Shown piece by piece: positions 1 through 7,946 of a DNA stretch of 46,342 bases (position 1 is the stretch's first letter; every line of letters begins with the position of its first letter). The notes under the pieces are model-generated. The model was given only the letters and a program-made list of their open reading frames with translations, had not been told where the DNA came from and did not search any database. The translations under genes and the position numbers were made by a program. The DNA is from Bacteroidales bacterium (GTDB lineage: Bacteria > Bacteroidota > Bacteroidia > Bacteroidales > Tenuifilaceae), in the NCBI GenBank assembly GCA_025361485.1, contig JANYLA010000046.1:1-46342 (forward strand), read 5' to 3'.

Positions 1-126
1 GAAATATTACAGATTTTAAGCATTAACATATTTGACAAAGAGCCTATTAATCAATTGTTTAACAAATCCGATTTACAAGATTTCAAAGAACCAAATTATA
101 ACCAATTGAAATTGTTTGACTTATAA
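1..126 (+). CDS. IS4-type transposase, C-terminal end (partial)
   Basis: Frame 1 is open from the first base and stops at TAA 124-126, giving 41 residues that begin EILQILSINIFDKEP and end QLKLFDL. This ending resembles, from memory, the C-termini of the Bacteroidota IS4-family transposases that carry a DUF4372 domain. Only the tail lies in the window, so the DDE catalytic residues cannot be seen and it is unknown whether the element is intact. The next gene starts about 45 bases further on, so the right end of the element should lie close to the kinase start. A non-transposase origin is possible because the call rests on a short tail. Confidence 0.55.
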   Translation, partial: EILQILSINIFDKEPINQLFNKSDLQDFKEPNYNQLKLFDL

Positions 127-170
127 CGAAACGCTAGTGAGATAAGGATAATAATGAATTACCAAAGATT

Positions 171-3100
171 TTGAACATTTATAAAAATTCTGATTTTGCT
201 ATTCAGCAAAAAGCCCGATTCTTGTATTATCTATGTATTTCTATTATTGTATGTCTAGTTCTAATGATAATTTATACTGGCTATATTGAAATTATTAGTT
301 CCTTCTATAATGGTCTATACTTACCTGTTATTCTTCCTGAAATAGCTGTTTTACTGATTATGTCAGCCTGCCTTTTTTTTGTCATAAAAGGTTTTATTAG
401 TTTATCTGCACATATACTTGTCATTAGCACTCAAGCAATACTATGGATTGTTATTTGGATGGATAATGGTGATACTATCGTTCGTCTAGATTCTATCGTT
501 TTTATATTAGCCATTCTGTCAATGCTTCCCATTTTAATAAGCAAGAGACAAATCACTATTATCCTCTATGTTCTTTTTAACATCTTAATGCTTTCTATAT
601 TCCTAGTTTTTAATATTAAGGAACTTAACCTATCAACCTCTTCTGCGCTTGACTATTTTTCAGATAATACCATTGCTTTTATATTTATTGGAATAGTTGG
701 GTATAGTATATACAATATAAACAAACGAGCATTGGCAAGAGCTATAAAGGATACTAAGGAGCGTTTATTGGCCGAAGAAAAGTTAAAAGAATCGGATGAG
801 GGGTATCGATATATGTTCGAAAGGAACCCTCAGCCCATGTTTATTTTCGACTTTGAAACCTTATCAATACTCGAAGCAAATACTGCTATAACTGACCATT
901 ATGGGTATTCGAATGAAGAATTCCTATCTCTAACGCTAAAGGACATTCGACCAGCTGAAGATATTCCTAATTTCCTAAATGGTATCCGTCAAATGAACAG
1001 TGCATACTCTAGCAAAGGGATTAGCCGACATCTAAAGAAAAACGGAGAATTAATTTATGTTGAGATTGCAGCGCATTCAATCACCTATAAAGGCCGAATA
1101 GCTACGCATATCATGATAAACGACATAACCGAAAGAATTCAAACCGAACTTGCTCTAGCCGAAAGCGAGAAGAAATTTCGTGAAATGGCCGACCTGCTCC
1201 CGCAAATTGTTTTTGAATCGGATAAAAACGGCTTGCTAACCTATGCGAATAAGAAAGGTTATGAACAATTTGGCTTTACCGAAAAGGAATTTCAAAATGG
1301 TATCAACATTATTTCTACCCTTTGTGAAAAAGATAGAACCCGAGCAATAGAAAATATCAGGTTAACACTTAATGACAGTTCAACACAAGGAAATCAATAT
1401 ACTGCGTTAAGGAAAGATGGCACAGCATTTCCAATTCAAATCTTCTCAAATGCAATCAAGAATAATCAGACAGTAGTTGGGTTGCGAGGTATTGCAATCG
1501 ATAGCACTGAGCGAATTAAGGCTGAAGAGGAGTTAAAACAAAGCAGGGATCAGTTTCATTCTTTAGTATCGAATATACCAGGGATAACCTACCGATGCCT
1601 TAACGATGACGAGTGGACCATGCTTTACATCAGCTCTGAGATTGATAAAATAAGCGGCTATAAATCCGAAGATTTTATCAATAATAAAACAAGAGCCTAT
1701 GGCAGCATAATTCATTCGGATGATTCGCCATTCATCTCAAAAGCCGTTGAAAAAGCAATTAACGAATTGCAATCATGGGAGGTTGAGTATCGCATACTTC
1801 ATAAGGACGGAAGCATTCGCTGGGCATATGAAAAGGGGCGAGCAATTAGAAATAGCGATGATATTATTGAGTATCTCGATGGCTTTATTCTGGATATCAC
1901 AGAGCGTAAAAAGATGGATGAATTGCTCAAGGAAAGTGAATTACTTTATAAAACCTTGATAGAAACATCCCAAGATGGAATCTCTTTAATGGATCTGAAC
2001 GGCACAATGCTTTTTGCAAACAAGCGTAAGGCGGAGATGTTGAGAGCCTCAAGCGAGAATAGTTTAGTTGGAATAAGTGCGTTTAATCTATTAACAAAAA
2101 GCAGCCAATTGGCTATCGCGAGGATAATGCCAACTCTTCTGCAACAAGGGTATATGGATAACCTTGAAGCAGATGTTTTACGATTAGATGGGACATCTTT
2201 TAATGCTGAATTCAATGTTACTGTACTTAAAGATGACGATGGTAATCCTATTAAGTTAATGGATACCATGCGAGATATAACCGAACGCAAAGTTGCTGAG
2301 GAGAAACTAAAACAAAGCGAACTATTTCGACGAAGGGTATTTGACAGCTCAAAAATACCAATCATTGTAATGGATGCAACTACATATCAATTCATTGACA
2401 TCAATACCGCAGGAATAAATATTTATGGATTTAACTCTTATGAAGACGCTATAGGCAAAACGCCGGTTGATGTATCTGCAGTTTTTCAATATGATGGCAC
2501 GCCATCGCCTCAAAAAGCAACATTTTATGTTGAACAAGCATTAATGAACGGGAGTGCAACTTTTGAGTGGCTTCATCGCCGAAACAATGAAGAATTATGG
2601 GATGCAGAAGTACACCTATTATCCTTCCAGTCAAATAATAAAACGCTGCTACAGTTCTCATTAATTGATATTACTGAACAAAAAAAGGCAGTTAAAGAGC
2701 TGATTGAAAGCGAGGAGAAATACAGAAATCTCATGGAGAGCATGAATGAGGTTGTAATGATGGTTGATAACGAGGATAAAGTTCGATATGTTAATAAGAG
2801 ATTTACTGAAAAACTTGGTTACAAACCTGAAGAAATAATTGGCGAAATAGGATTTAAGTTACTTTTTGACCCAAATGATCAGAATATCATTATTAATAAA
2901 AACCACAATGATGAAAATAATTTAGTTAATCAATATGAAATATCATTTGCAGCAAAGGATGGACATAAGATTTATTTTCTTGTAAGCACAGCACCAATCA
3001 ACAACTCCGATAGAAAAACCTTAGGATCCATAATAACGATGGTTGATATTACCGAAAAGAAGATCATTGAAAAAGAGCTTGAACAGTATCGGAATAATCT

Positions 3101-3932
3101 TGAAATGCTTGTTAAGGAGCGCACAGAAGAACTTGAGGCCTCGAATGAGGAACTTACTGCAACCAACGAAGAACTATACAATCAAAGAAAAGAACTAGAG
3201 GCAGTATTAATTAATTTAAGAGATGCTCAAAACAAGCTGGTGCAATCAGAAAAAATGGCTTCGCTAGGTGTGCTTGCAGCAGGCGTAGCACATGAAATAA
3301 ACAATCCGTTAAACTTTATCTACGGAGGAATAGCAGGTATAGAAACCTACTTCAACGAAAATCTAAAAGAACATATCGAGGAGGTTGCTCCATTAATCGA
3401 AGGCATCCATGTTGGAGTAAAACGAGCTGCAGATATCGTGCTAAGCCTTAACCACTTTAGCAGAAGAGATGATTTGCCAAGTACGGTTTGCAATGTCCAC
3501 GAAATTATGGACAACTGTTTGGTAATGCTTAACAATACGTTGAAAAACAAAATTGAGGTCATAAAGAAATATACCTCTAAGCCCTATTCGGTCATATGCA
3601 ATGAAGGAAGAATGCATCAAGTTTTTTTAAATATTATTGCAAATTCAGTTCAAGCCATTGATGAGAATGGAACAATTACTATATTTACTAAAATTGAAAA
3701 AAATCGAATCAAAATCACCATTTCTGATACAGGTTGTGGAGTTGCGGCTGAAATTCTACACAAAATCACCGATCCTTTCTTCACCACTAAGGATCCGGGC
3801 AAAGGAACAGGATTAGGCTTATCCATTACCTACAATATCATTAAAGAGTACAACGGAACGCTGGAGTATGAGTCTAAAATCGGAGCAGGAACAAAGGCAA
3901 TAATAACATTACCAATTAATAAGAAAGAATGA
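171..3932 (+). CDS. Membrane-bound hybrid-less sensor histidine kinase with six PAS domains
   Basis: Sensor kinase of 1253 residues. Six hydrophobic helices (about 17-37, 50-72, 78-98, 106-122, 127-147, 163-182) form an integral membrane sensor. Six PAS domains follow, starting near 210, 334, 460, 591, 718 and 849, most ending in the D-I/M-T-E-R/K motif. A coiled coil (about 963-1030) leads to the HisKA-type core with H1041 in AGVAHEINNPLNF, an N box (NIIANSVQAI), G1 box DTGCGV and G2 box GTGLGL. There is no receiver domain; the receiver is the next gene, which overlaps by ATGA. The frame is open only from base 141 and has no ATG before the first helix, so TTG at 171 is the best start. An ATG at 154 is in another frame and closes after six codons. 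The ligand is unknown. The IS tail just upstream could have altered the promoter or N-terminus. Confidence 0.9.
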   Translation: MNIYKNSDFAIQQKARFLYYLCISIIVCLVLMIIYTGYIEIISSFYNGLYLPVILPEIAVLLIMSACLFFVIKGFISLSAHILVISTQAILWIVIWMDNGDTIVRLDSIVFILAILSMLPILISKRQITIILYVLFNILMLSIFLVFNIKELNLSTSSALDYFSDNTIAFIFIGIVGYSIYNINKRALARAIKDTKERLLAEEKLKESDEGYRYMFERNPQPMFIFDFETLSILEANTAITDHYGYSNEEFLSLTLKDIRPAEDIPNFLNGIRQMNSAYSSKGISRHLKKNGELIYVEIAAHSITYKGRIATHIMINDITERIQTELALAESEKKFREMADLLPQIVFESDKNGLLTYANKKGYEQFGFTEKEFQNGINIISTLCEKDRTRAIENIRLTLNDSSTQGNQYTALRKDGTAFPIQIFSNAIKNNQTVVGLRGIAIDSTERIKAEEELKQSRDQFHSLVSNIPGITYRCLNDDEWTMLYISSEIDKISGYKSEDFINNKTRAYGSIIHSDDSPFISKAVEKAINELQSWEVEYRILHKDGSIRWAYEKGRAIRNSDDIIEYLDGFILDITERKKMDELLKESELLYKTLIETSQDGISLMDLNGTMLFANKRKAEMLRASSENSLVGISAFNLLTKSSQLAIARIMPTLLQQGYMDNLEADVLRLDGTSFNAEFNVTVLKDDDGNPIKLMDTMRDITERKVAEEKLKQSELFRRRVFDSSKIPIIVMDATTYQFIDINTAGINIYGFNSYEDAIGKTPVDVSAVFQYDGTPSPQKATFYVEQALMNGSATFEWLHRRNNEELWDAEVHLLSFQSNNKTLLQFSLIDITEQKKAVKELIESEEKYRNLMESMNEVVMMVDNEDKVRYVNKRFTEKLGYKPEEIIGEIGFKLLFDPNDQNIIINKNHNDENNLVNQYEISFAAKDGHKIYFLVSTAPINNSDRKTLGSIITMVDITEKKIIEKELEQYRNNLEMLVKERTEELEASNEELTATNEELYNQRKELEAVLINLRDAQNKLVQSEKMASLGVLAAGVAHEINNPLNFIYGGIAGIETYFNENLKEHIEEVAPLIEGIHVGVKRAADIVLSLNHFSRRDDLPSTVCNVHEIMDNCLVMLNNTLKNKIEVIKKYTSKPYSVICNEGRMHQVFLNIIANSVQAIDENGTITIFTKIEKNRIKITISDTGCGVAAEILHKITDPFFTTKDPGKGTGLGLSITYNIIKEYNGTLEYESKIGAGTKAIITLPINKKE

Positions 3933-4294
3933 ACAAAACCAAAACAGTTCTTTACGTTGATGACGAACCCATCAACCTAATGTTATTCAGAGCAAATTTT
4001 AAGAATAAATTTAATATTATTACTGCAGAATCAGGAACTCAAGGACTTCTGAAGCTGAAAGATAATCCAGAAACGATTGTTGTGATTAGTGATATGAAAA
4101 TGCCAGGAATGAGCGGTATTGAGTTCATTCGTTTAGCCAAGTTAGATTATCCAAATATATCTTTTTACATCCTTACTGGATTTGATATCACAGAAGAAAT
4201 CTCGCAAGCCCTTGACGAAAAAGTAATACACAAATATTTCCAAAAGCCATTCAATATCAATGAAATTGAAAATGCCATACTAGAGGCTGTTTAA
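3929..4294 (+). CDS. Single-domain response regulator (receiver only)
   Basis: CheY-like receiver of 121 residues and no output domain. The acidic pair is D11-D12, the phospho-acceptor is D55 in SDMKMPGMSG, the switch threonine is T83 and the conserved lysine is K106 in QKPF. Its ATG overlaps the TGA of the kinase gene (ATGA), indicating translational coupling and that it is the partner of that kinase. With no DNA-binding or enzymatic domain, it must act by protein contact, as a phosphorelay intermediate, or as a phosphate sink; the sequence does not say which. The following 180 bases contain no gene. Confidence 0.93.
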   Translation: MNKTKTVLYVDDEPINLMLFRANFKNKFNIITAESGTQGLLKLKDNPETIVVISDMKMPGMSGIEFIRLAKLDYPNISFYILTGFDITEEISQALDEKVIHKYFQKPFNINEIENAILEAV

Positions 4295-4478
4295 AAGTAA
4301 AAAAACTTACAAACCCATAATAATCAGAAAATTAAAAAATAGCGCAACAAGTATAACTCCATACAAGTAATGAATCAAAATAAACCAATTATAAATTCCT
4401 TAATTACATTCATCGCTTATTAGCCCTACCATTTAAACATTAAAAAGAAACAGCTGTTTATCCAAGCAAATCCGTTTT

Positions 4479-5408
4479 ATGTCTACTCCAATTCTAGAAG
4501 TTATTGAAGTTTATAAATACTTTAAAAATGTAAAAGCTGTCGATGGCATTAGTTTTTCCGTTAACCCAGGGGAGTTTATTGCGCTTTTAGGACCCAACGG
4601 AGCTGGAAAAACAACTACCGTTGAGATGATTGAAGGAATTCAAAAGCAAAACAAAGGAACTATTAATATTTCTGGATTAAACTGGGCTGCCAATGAGAGC
4701 AAACTTCATCAAATAATAAGCCTATCGTTGCAAGAGACAAGATTTATTGATAAACTTACCGTTAACGAAACCGTTCAACTTTTTGCCAGTTTCTACAAAC
4801 TCCCCCGAACGCGTGTTGATGAGGTTATTGAAATTGTTGCCCTACAGGAGAAAAAAAAGAGTTATGTTGAAAATTTATCTGGTGGTCAAAGACAAAAACT
4901 CGCACTGGCAATAGCCCTATTGAATAAGGCTCCGCTACTTCTTCTCGACGAACCAACTACCGGCTTAGATCCCACAGCACGGCGCGAGATATGGAATATA
5001 CTAATGAGCCTTAAAAAGAGCCTTAACACATCGATAATTCTAACCACTCACTACATGGAAGAGGCGGAATATCTTTGTGATAGGATAATAATAATGGATA
5101 AAGGAAAAATTCTTGCACAGGGAACTCTCGAAGAACTCCTATCAGCAAACAATAGCAAGGAGATAATTGAATTCGCAACAATCGATAATATTTCCGAACA
5201 ATTCTTTTGTGGTGATGGTATTTACAAGCTAATATGGGACGAGAATGCATTTACCGGAAAACTAATTGTAAAAAGCATCATCGAGCAGCTCCCAATTTTT
5301 CTTCAAAAAATTAAAGAGAATGGCATTAAACTTACTAAACTGGAGTGTCGCAAGCTAACCCTTGATGATCTTTTTATTTCCATGACAGGGAAACATCTAG
5401 GCGATTGA
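4479..5408 (+). CDS. ABC-2 type exporter, ATP-binding protein
   Basis: ATPase of 309 residues. Walker A is GPNGAGKTT, the signature is LSGGQRQKLALA and Walker B is LLLLDEPTTGLDP; the switch histidine lies in TTHYMEEAEYLCD. After about residue 215 comes a C-terminal extension typical of CcmA/DrrA-type exporters. The permease follows directly, so the two genes form an exporter of the drug/lipid/antibiotic class, acting from the cytoplasmic face of the inner membrane. Substrate cannot be deduced. The ATG at 4479 gives the expected N-terminus (start of the first beta strand at residue 6). Confidence 0.92.
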   Translation: MSTPILEVIEVYKYFKNVKAVDGISFSVNPGEFIALLGPNGAGKTTTVEMIEGIQKQNKGTINISGLNWAANESKLHQIISLSLQETRFIDKLTVNETVQLFASFYKLPRTRVDEVIEIVALQEKKKSYVENLSGGQRQKLALAIALLNKAPLLLLDEPTTGLDPTARREIWNILMSLKKSLNTSIILTTHYMEEAEYLCDRIIIMDKGKILAQGTLEELLSANNSKEIIEFATIDNISEQFFCGDGIYKLIWDENAFTGKLIVKSIIEQLPIFLQKIKENGIKLTKLECRKLTLDDLFISMTGKHLGD

Positions 5409-5489
5409 AATCAAATAACTGTTTATAACTTACAGTTGACAAAATGTTCTATCAATGAATTATTAAAAACAGATATTAATAGCAACTCT

Positions 5490-6602
5490 ATGCTAAACCG
5501 TTCATTTTTACAGCTAATACTTGTTCAAATAAGAGATTTTTACCGAGAACCAGCTGTGCTTTTCTGGGCTTTTCTATTTCCAATACTGATGGCTTGGGGG
5601 CTTGGTATTGCTTTCAATAAAAAACCTGAGGTTACTAAGACTATAGCACTTGTTATTAACGAAAAAGAATCAACATTAGATTTTGAAAAACTATTCAAAA
5701 ACACCCAATATGATAAAAAGTTAGATTCACTCAATGACACATATTACTATAACATCACCTATGGGAATGAGAATCTTGGGCTCACCCATTTTAGGCTTAA
5801 ACCGGTTAGCTGGCAACAAGCAGAGCTGTTGGTTAAACGAGGAAGTGCCTCGTTAATCCTAGCAACCAACGAGGGTAAATTAGAATATCACTTCGACAAA
5901 TTCAGCGCCGAGGCGCAGTTGGCATATCTACAGCTAACATCGCTATTCAATGGTGAAAACCTGTACGAACAGCAAGCTGTAATAAAACCGATGACCGAGA
6001 AAGGAACACGTTACATTGACTTCTTAATTCCTGGACTAATCGCCATGAACGTGATGATGTCGACTATGTGGGGAATTAGCTATACGCTAATTGAGGCGAG
6101 ATCGAAGAAACTGCTTCGCAGAATGGTCGCTACCCCAATGCCTAGATGGGAGTACATACTATCGCATATAGTCACACGAATTGTACTTTGTTTTGCCGAA
6201 GCTTCTATAATCTTCGCCTTTGCATACTACTACTTTGATATCAAGATTGAGGGAAGCATTTTTGCTTTCATCATCCTTTTTATTTCGGGAATAATAGGTT
6301 TTTCAGGCCTAGCTGTGCTCATCGCCTCAAGGACAGCAAAAACTCAAATTGGCAATGGCTTGATTAACCTAATAATCATGCCGATGATGCTTCTTTCAGG
6401 AATTTATTTTAGCTACCATAATTTCCCTGATACGGTAATTCCGTTTATTCAAGCGCTTCCTCTCACCATGCTTGCTGATGGTATTAAAGCAATATTCAAT
6501 GAAAGCGCTGGATTTGCAGAGGTATGGAAATACATTGTAATCCTCAATGCTTTTGGGCTAATTACCTTTGTAATCGGATTGAAATATTATAAATGGTATT
6601 AA
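5490..6602 (+). CDS. ABC-2 type transporter permease
   Basis: Inner-membrane subunit pairing with the preceding ATPase. The first helix contains FWAFLFPILMAWGLG, followed by a long extracytoplasmic loop (about 130 residues) and then five further helices, the ABC-2 membrane layout. The motif LLRRMVATPMPRWEY before the third helix is typical of the family. I chose the ATG at 5490, which gives a 370-residue protein beginning MLNRSFLQL. The frame extends upstream to a TTG at 5436, adding 18 mostly polar residues, which is less likely but not excluded. The intergenic gap to the ATPase gene is about 80 bases. Confidence 0.88.
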   Translation: MLNRSFLQLILVQIRDFYREPAVLFWAFLFPILMAWGLGIAFNKKPEVTKTIALVINEKESTLDFEKLFKNTQYDKKLDSLNDTYYYNITYGNENLGLTHFRLKPVSWQQAELLVKRGSASLILATNEGKLEYHFDKFSAEAQLAYLQLTSLFNGENLYEQQAVIKPMTEKGTRYIDFLIPGLIAMNVMMSTMWGISYTLIEARSKKLLRRMVATPMPRWEYILSHIVTRIVLCFAEASIIFAFAYYYFDIKIEGSIFAFIILFISGIIGFSGLAVLIASRTAKTQIGNGLINLIIMPMMLLSGIYFSYHNFPDTVIPFIQALPLTMLADGIKAIFNESAGFAEVWKYIVILNAFGLITFVIGLKYYKWY

Positions 6603-6609
6603 CTAATAA

Positions 6610-6963
6610 TTAGAATGCTAAAACTTTATCACTTGTAATTACCCATTCCGAGAGTTCGGCAAGATTACTTCTTACAGCGCCATCTACAAATCTAATATCT
6701 GTCAATCCACGAGCATCAATACAGGTTCCACAAAGCTTAATAGCACATCCTTTAACAGCTAGCCCCTTCAAAAATCTTTCAATATTGTAGTATCCATCCG
6801 GTGTTTTTTGATTTGGGATAGCACAGGTAACCGCATCGGCCATTAAGAAAATCCGAACCTCTGTTTCGGGTGAATCCTTCTTCACCTGATTCGCCAACCT
6901 TAAAGCATTATATGCCTTTTCGGTGCCATAGGGAGCGTCATTGATAATAAAAAGCATTGTCAT
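6610..6963 (-). CDS. DsrE/DsrF-like family protein
   Basis: Small cytoplasmic protein of 117 residues. The opening beta strand MTMLFIINDAPYGTEKAYNALRL and the later LMADAV strand are those of the DsrE/YchN fold. Cysteines are at 47, 73, 78 and 81; C78 and C81 lie in LCGTCIDARG, the place where DsrE-type sulfur carriers bear their reactive cysteine. Family members take part in sulfur relay or oxidation, but many Bacteroidota homologues have no assigned role and no dsr/tus genes are present here. It lies about 47 bases after the epimerase gene on the same strand, and may be the last gene of the TonB receptor unit. Confidence 0.82.
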   Translation of the reverse strand: MTMLFIINDAPYGTEKAYNALRLANQVKKDSPETEVRIFLMADAVTCAIPNQKTPDGYYNIERFLKGLAVKGCAIKLCGTCIDARGLTDIRFVDGAVRSNLAELSEWVITSDKVLAF

Positions 6964-7010
6964 AGTTATTGGTTATTAAATTGCTGAAAGTTATACAATT
7001 CCTATCGCTT

Positions 7011-7934
7011 TTAGATCAATAAATCCTCCAATGCAGTTTTTGCATTATCGAATTCAAATTTGAACCCTGATTGAATTAACCTTTCTGGAATAATATTTTG
7101 ATTTGCAAGAATAACCTCATCCGCCATCTTACCAAATATCAACTTTAAAACAAATGCAGGGATTGGAAGCCAAACAGGGCGTTTGAGAATTAAACCTACT
7201 CGCCTTACAAATAATTTAATATTTATTGGGTTAGGTGAAACAAGATTATACACCCCACTACAATTATCGTTTTCTAGCAAAAAACAAACAGCTTTTACAT
7301 GGTCTTTAATGTGAATCCACGATAATTCCTGACTTCCATCACCAAACCATCCTCCAATAAATAATTTTATAGGTGTAATTATTTTCCTCAAAAATCCACC
7401 TTCAGCCGAAATAACCACTCCCGTTCTGATAATAATCAAACGGCTTTTCCGCTCAACCTTTACAGCAGCCTGCTCCCATTGCTTGACAACATCAGAAAGG
7501 AATCCAGCCCCTTGCAGTCCATTCTCATCTGTTGGCAAAAAACTATTACACGAGTAAAAGCCAATTGCTGAAGATTGAATAAATACTTTAGGCGGAATCG
7601 TGCATTGCTGAATTGCTAAAACAATCGCATTAGTAGTAAGCACACGACTTTTGAGTATTGCATCTTTTTTTGTAGCTGTCCACCTAGATGCGATAGATTC
7701 CCCAGCAAGATTAATAATTGCGGCAGATCCGTTAATAAGCAACTTCAAAGCATCTACATCGTTACTATTCCAATGCTCAACATTAACGTCAGAAGTAAAA
7801 GTTTTTTTTACCTTGGACAAATTCCTAGATAGCACCAAAGGAATATATCCTTTATCAATCAACGCCTTCAAAATCTGCCTACCAATTAGCCCTGTAGCGC
7901 CAATTAAAACAATTGTTTTTTTACGATCAATCAT
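7011..7934 (-). CDS. TIGR01777-type NAD-dependent epimerase (SDR superfamily)
   Basis: Protein of 307 residues with an N-terminal Rossmann motif GATGLIGRQI and the family landmarks INLAGESIASRWT and SSAIGFY. The C-terminal 45 residues (about 255-300) match the DUF1731 tail, with the P-x-W-x-P-x-P-x-F-x-L pattern. The YfcH/SulA-like family is usually annotated as a nucleoside-diphosphate sugar epimerase, but the reaction is not established. The gene starts 12 bases after the TonB receptor stop on the same strand, so the two are probably co-transcribed. Confidence 0.9.
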   Translation of the reverse strand: MIDRKKTIVLIGATGLIGRQILKALIDKGYIPLVLSRNLSKVKKTFTSDVNVEHWNSNDVDALKLLINGSAAIINLAGESIASRWTATKKDAILKSRVLTTNAIVLAIQQCTIPPKVFIQSSAIGFYSCNSFLPTDENGLQGAGFLSDVVKQWEQAAVKVERKSRLIIIRTGVVISAEGGFLRKIITPIKLFIGGWFGDGSQELSWIHIKDHVKAVCFLLENDNCSGVYNLVSPNPINIKLFVRRVGLILKRPVWLPIPAFVLKLIFGKMADEVILANQNIIPERLIQSGFKFEFDNAKTALEDLLI

Positions 7935-7946
7935 TTCTGATAAATG

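Noticed and set aside
154-174. ATG at 154 as the kinase start
   Set aside because: That frame ends after six codons (TGA 172-174); the kinase frame begins with TTG 171.
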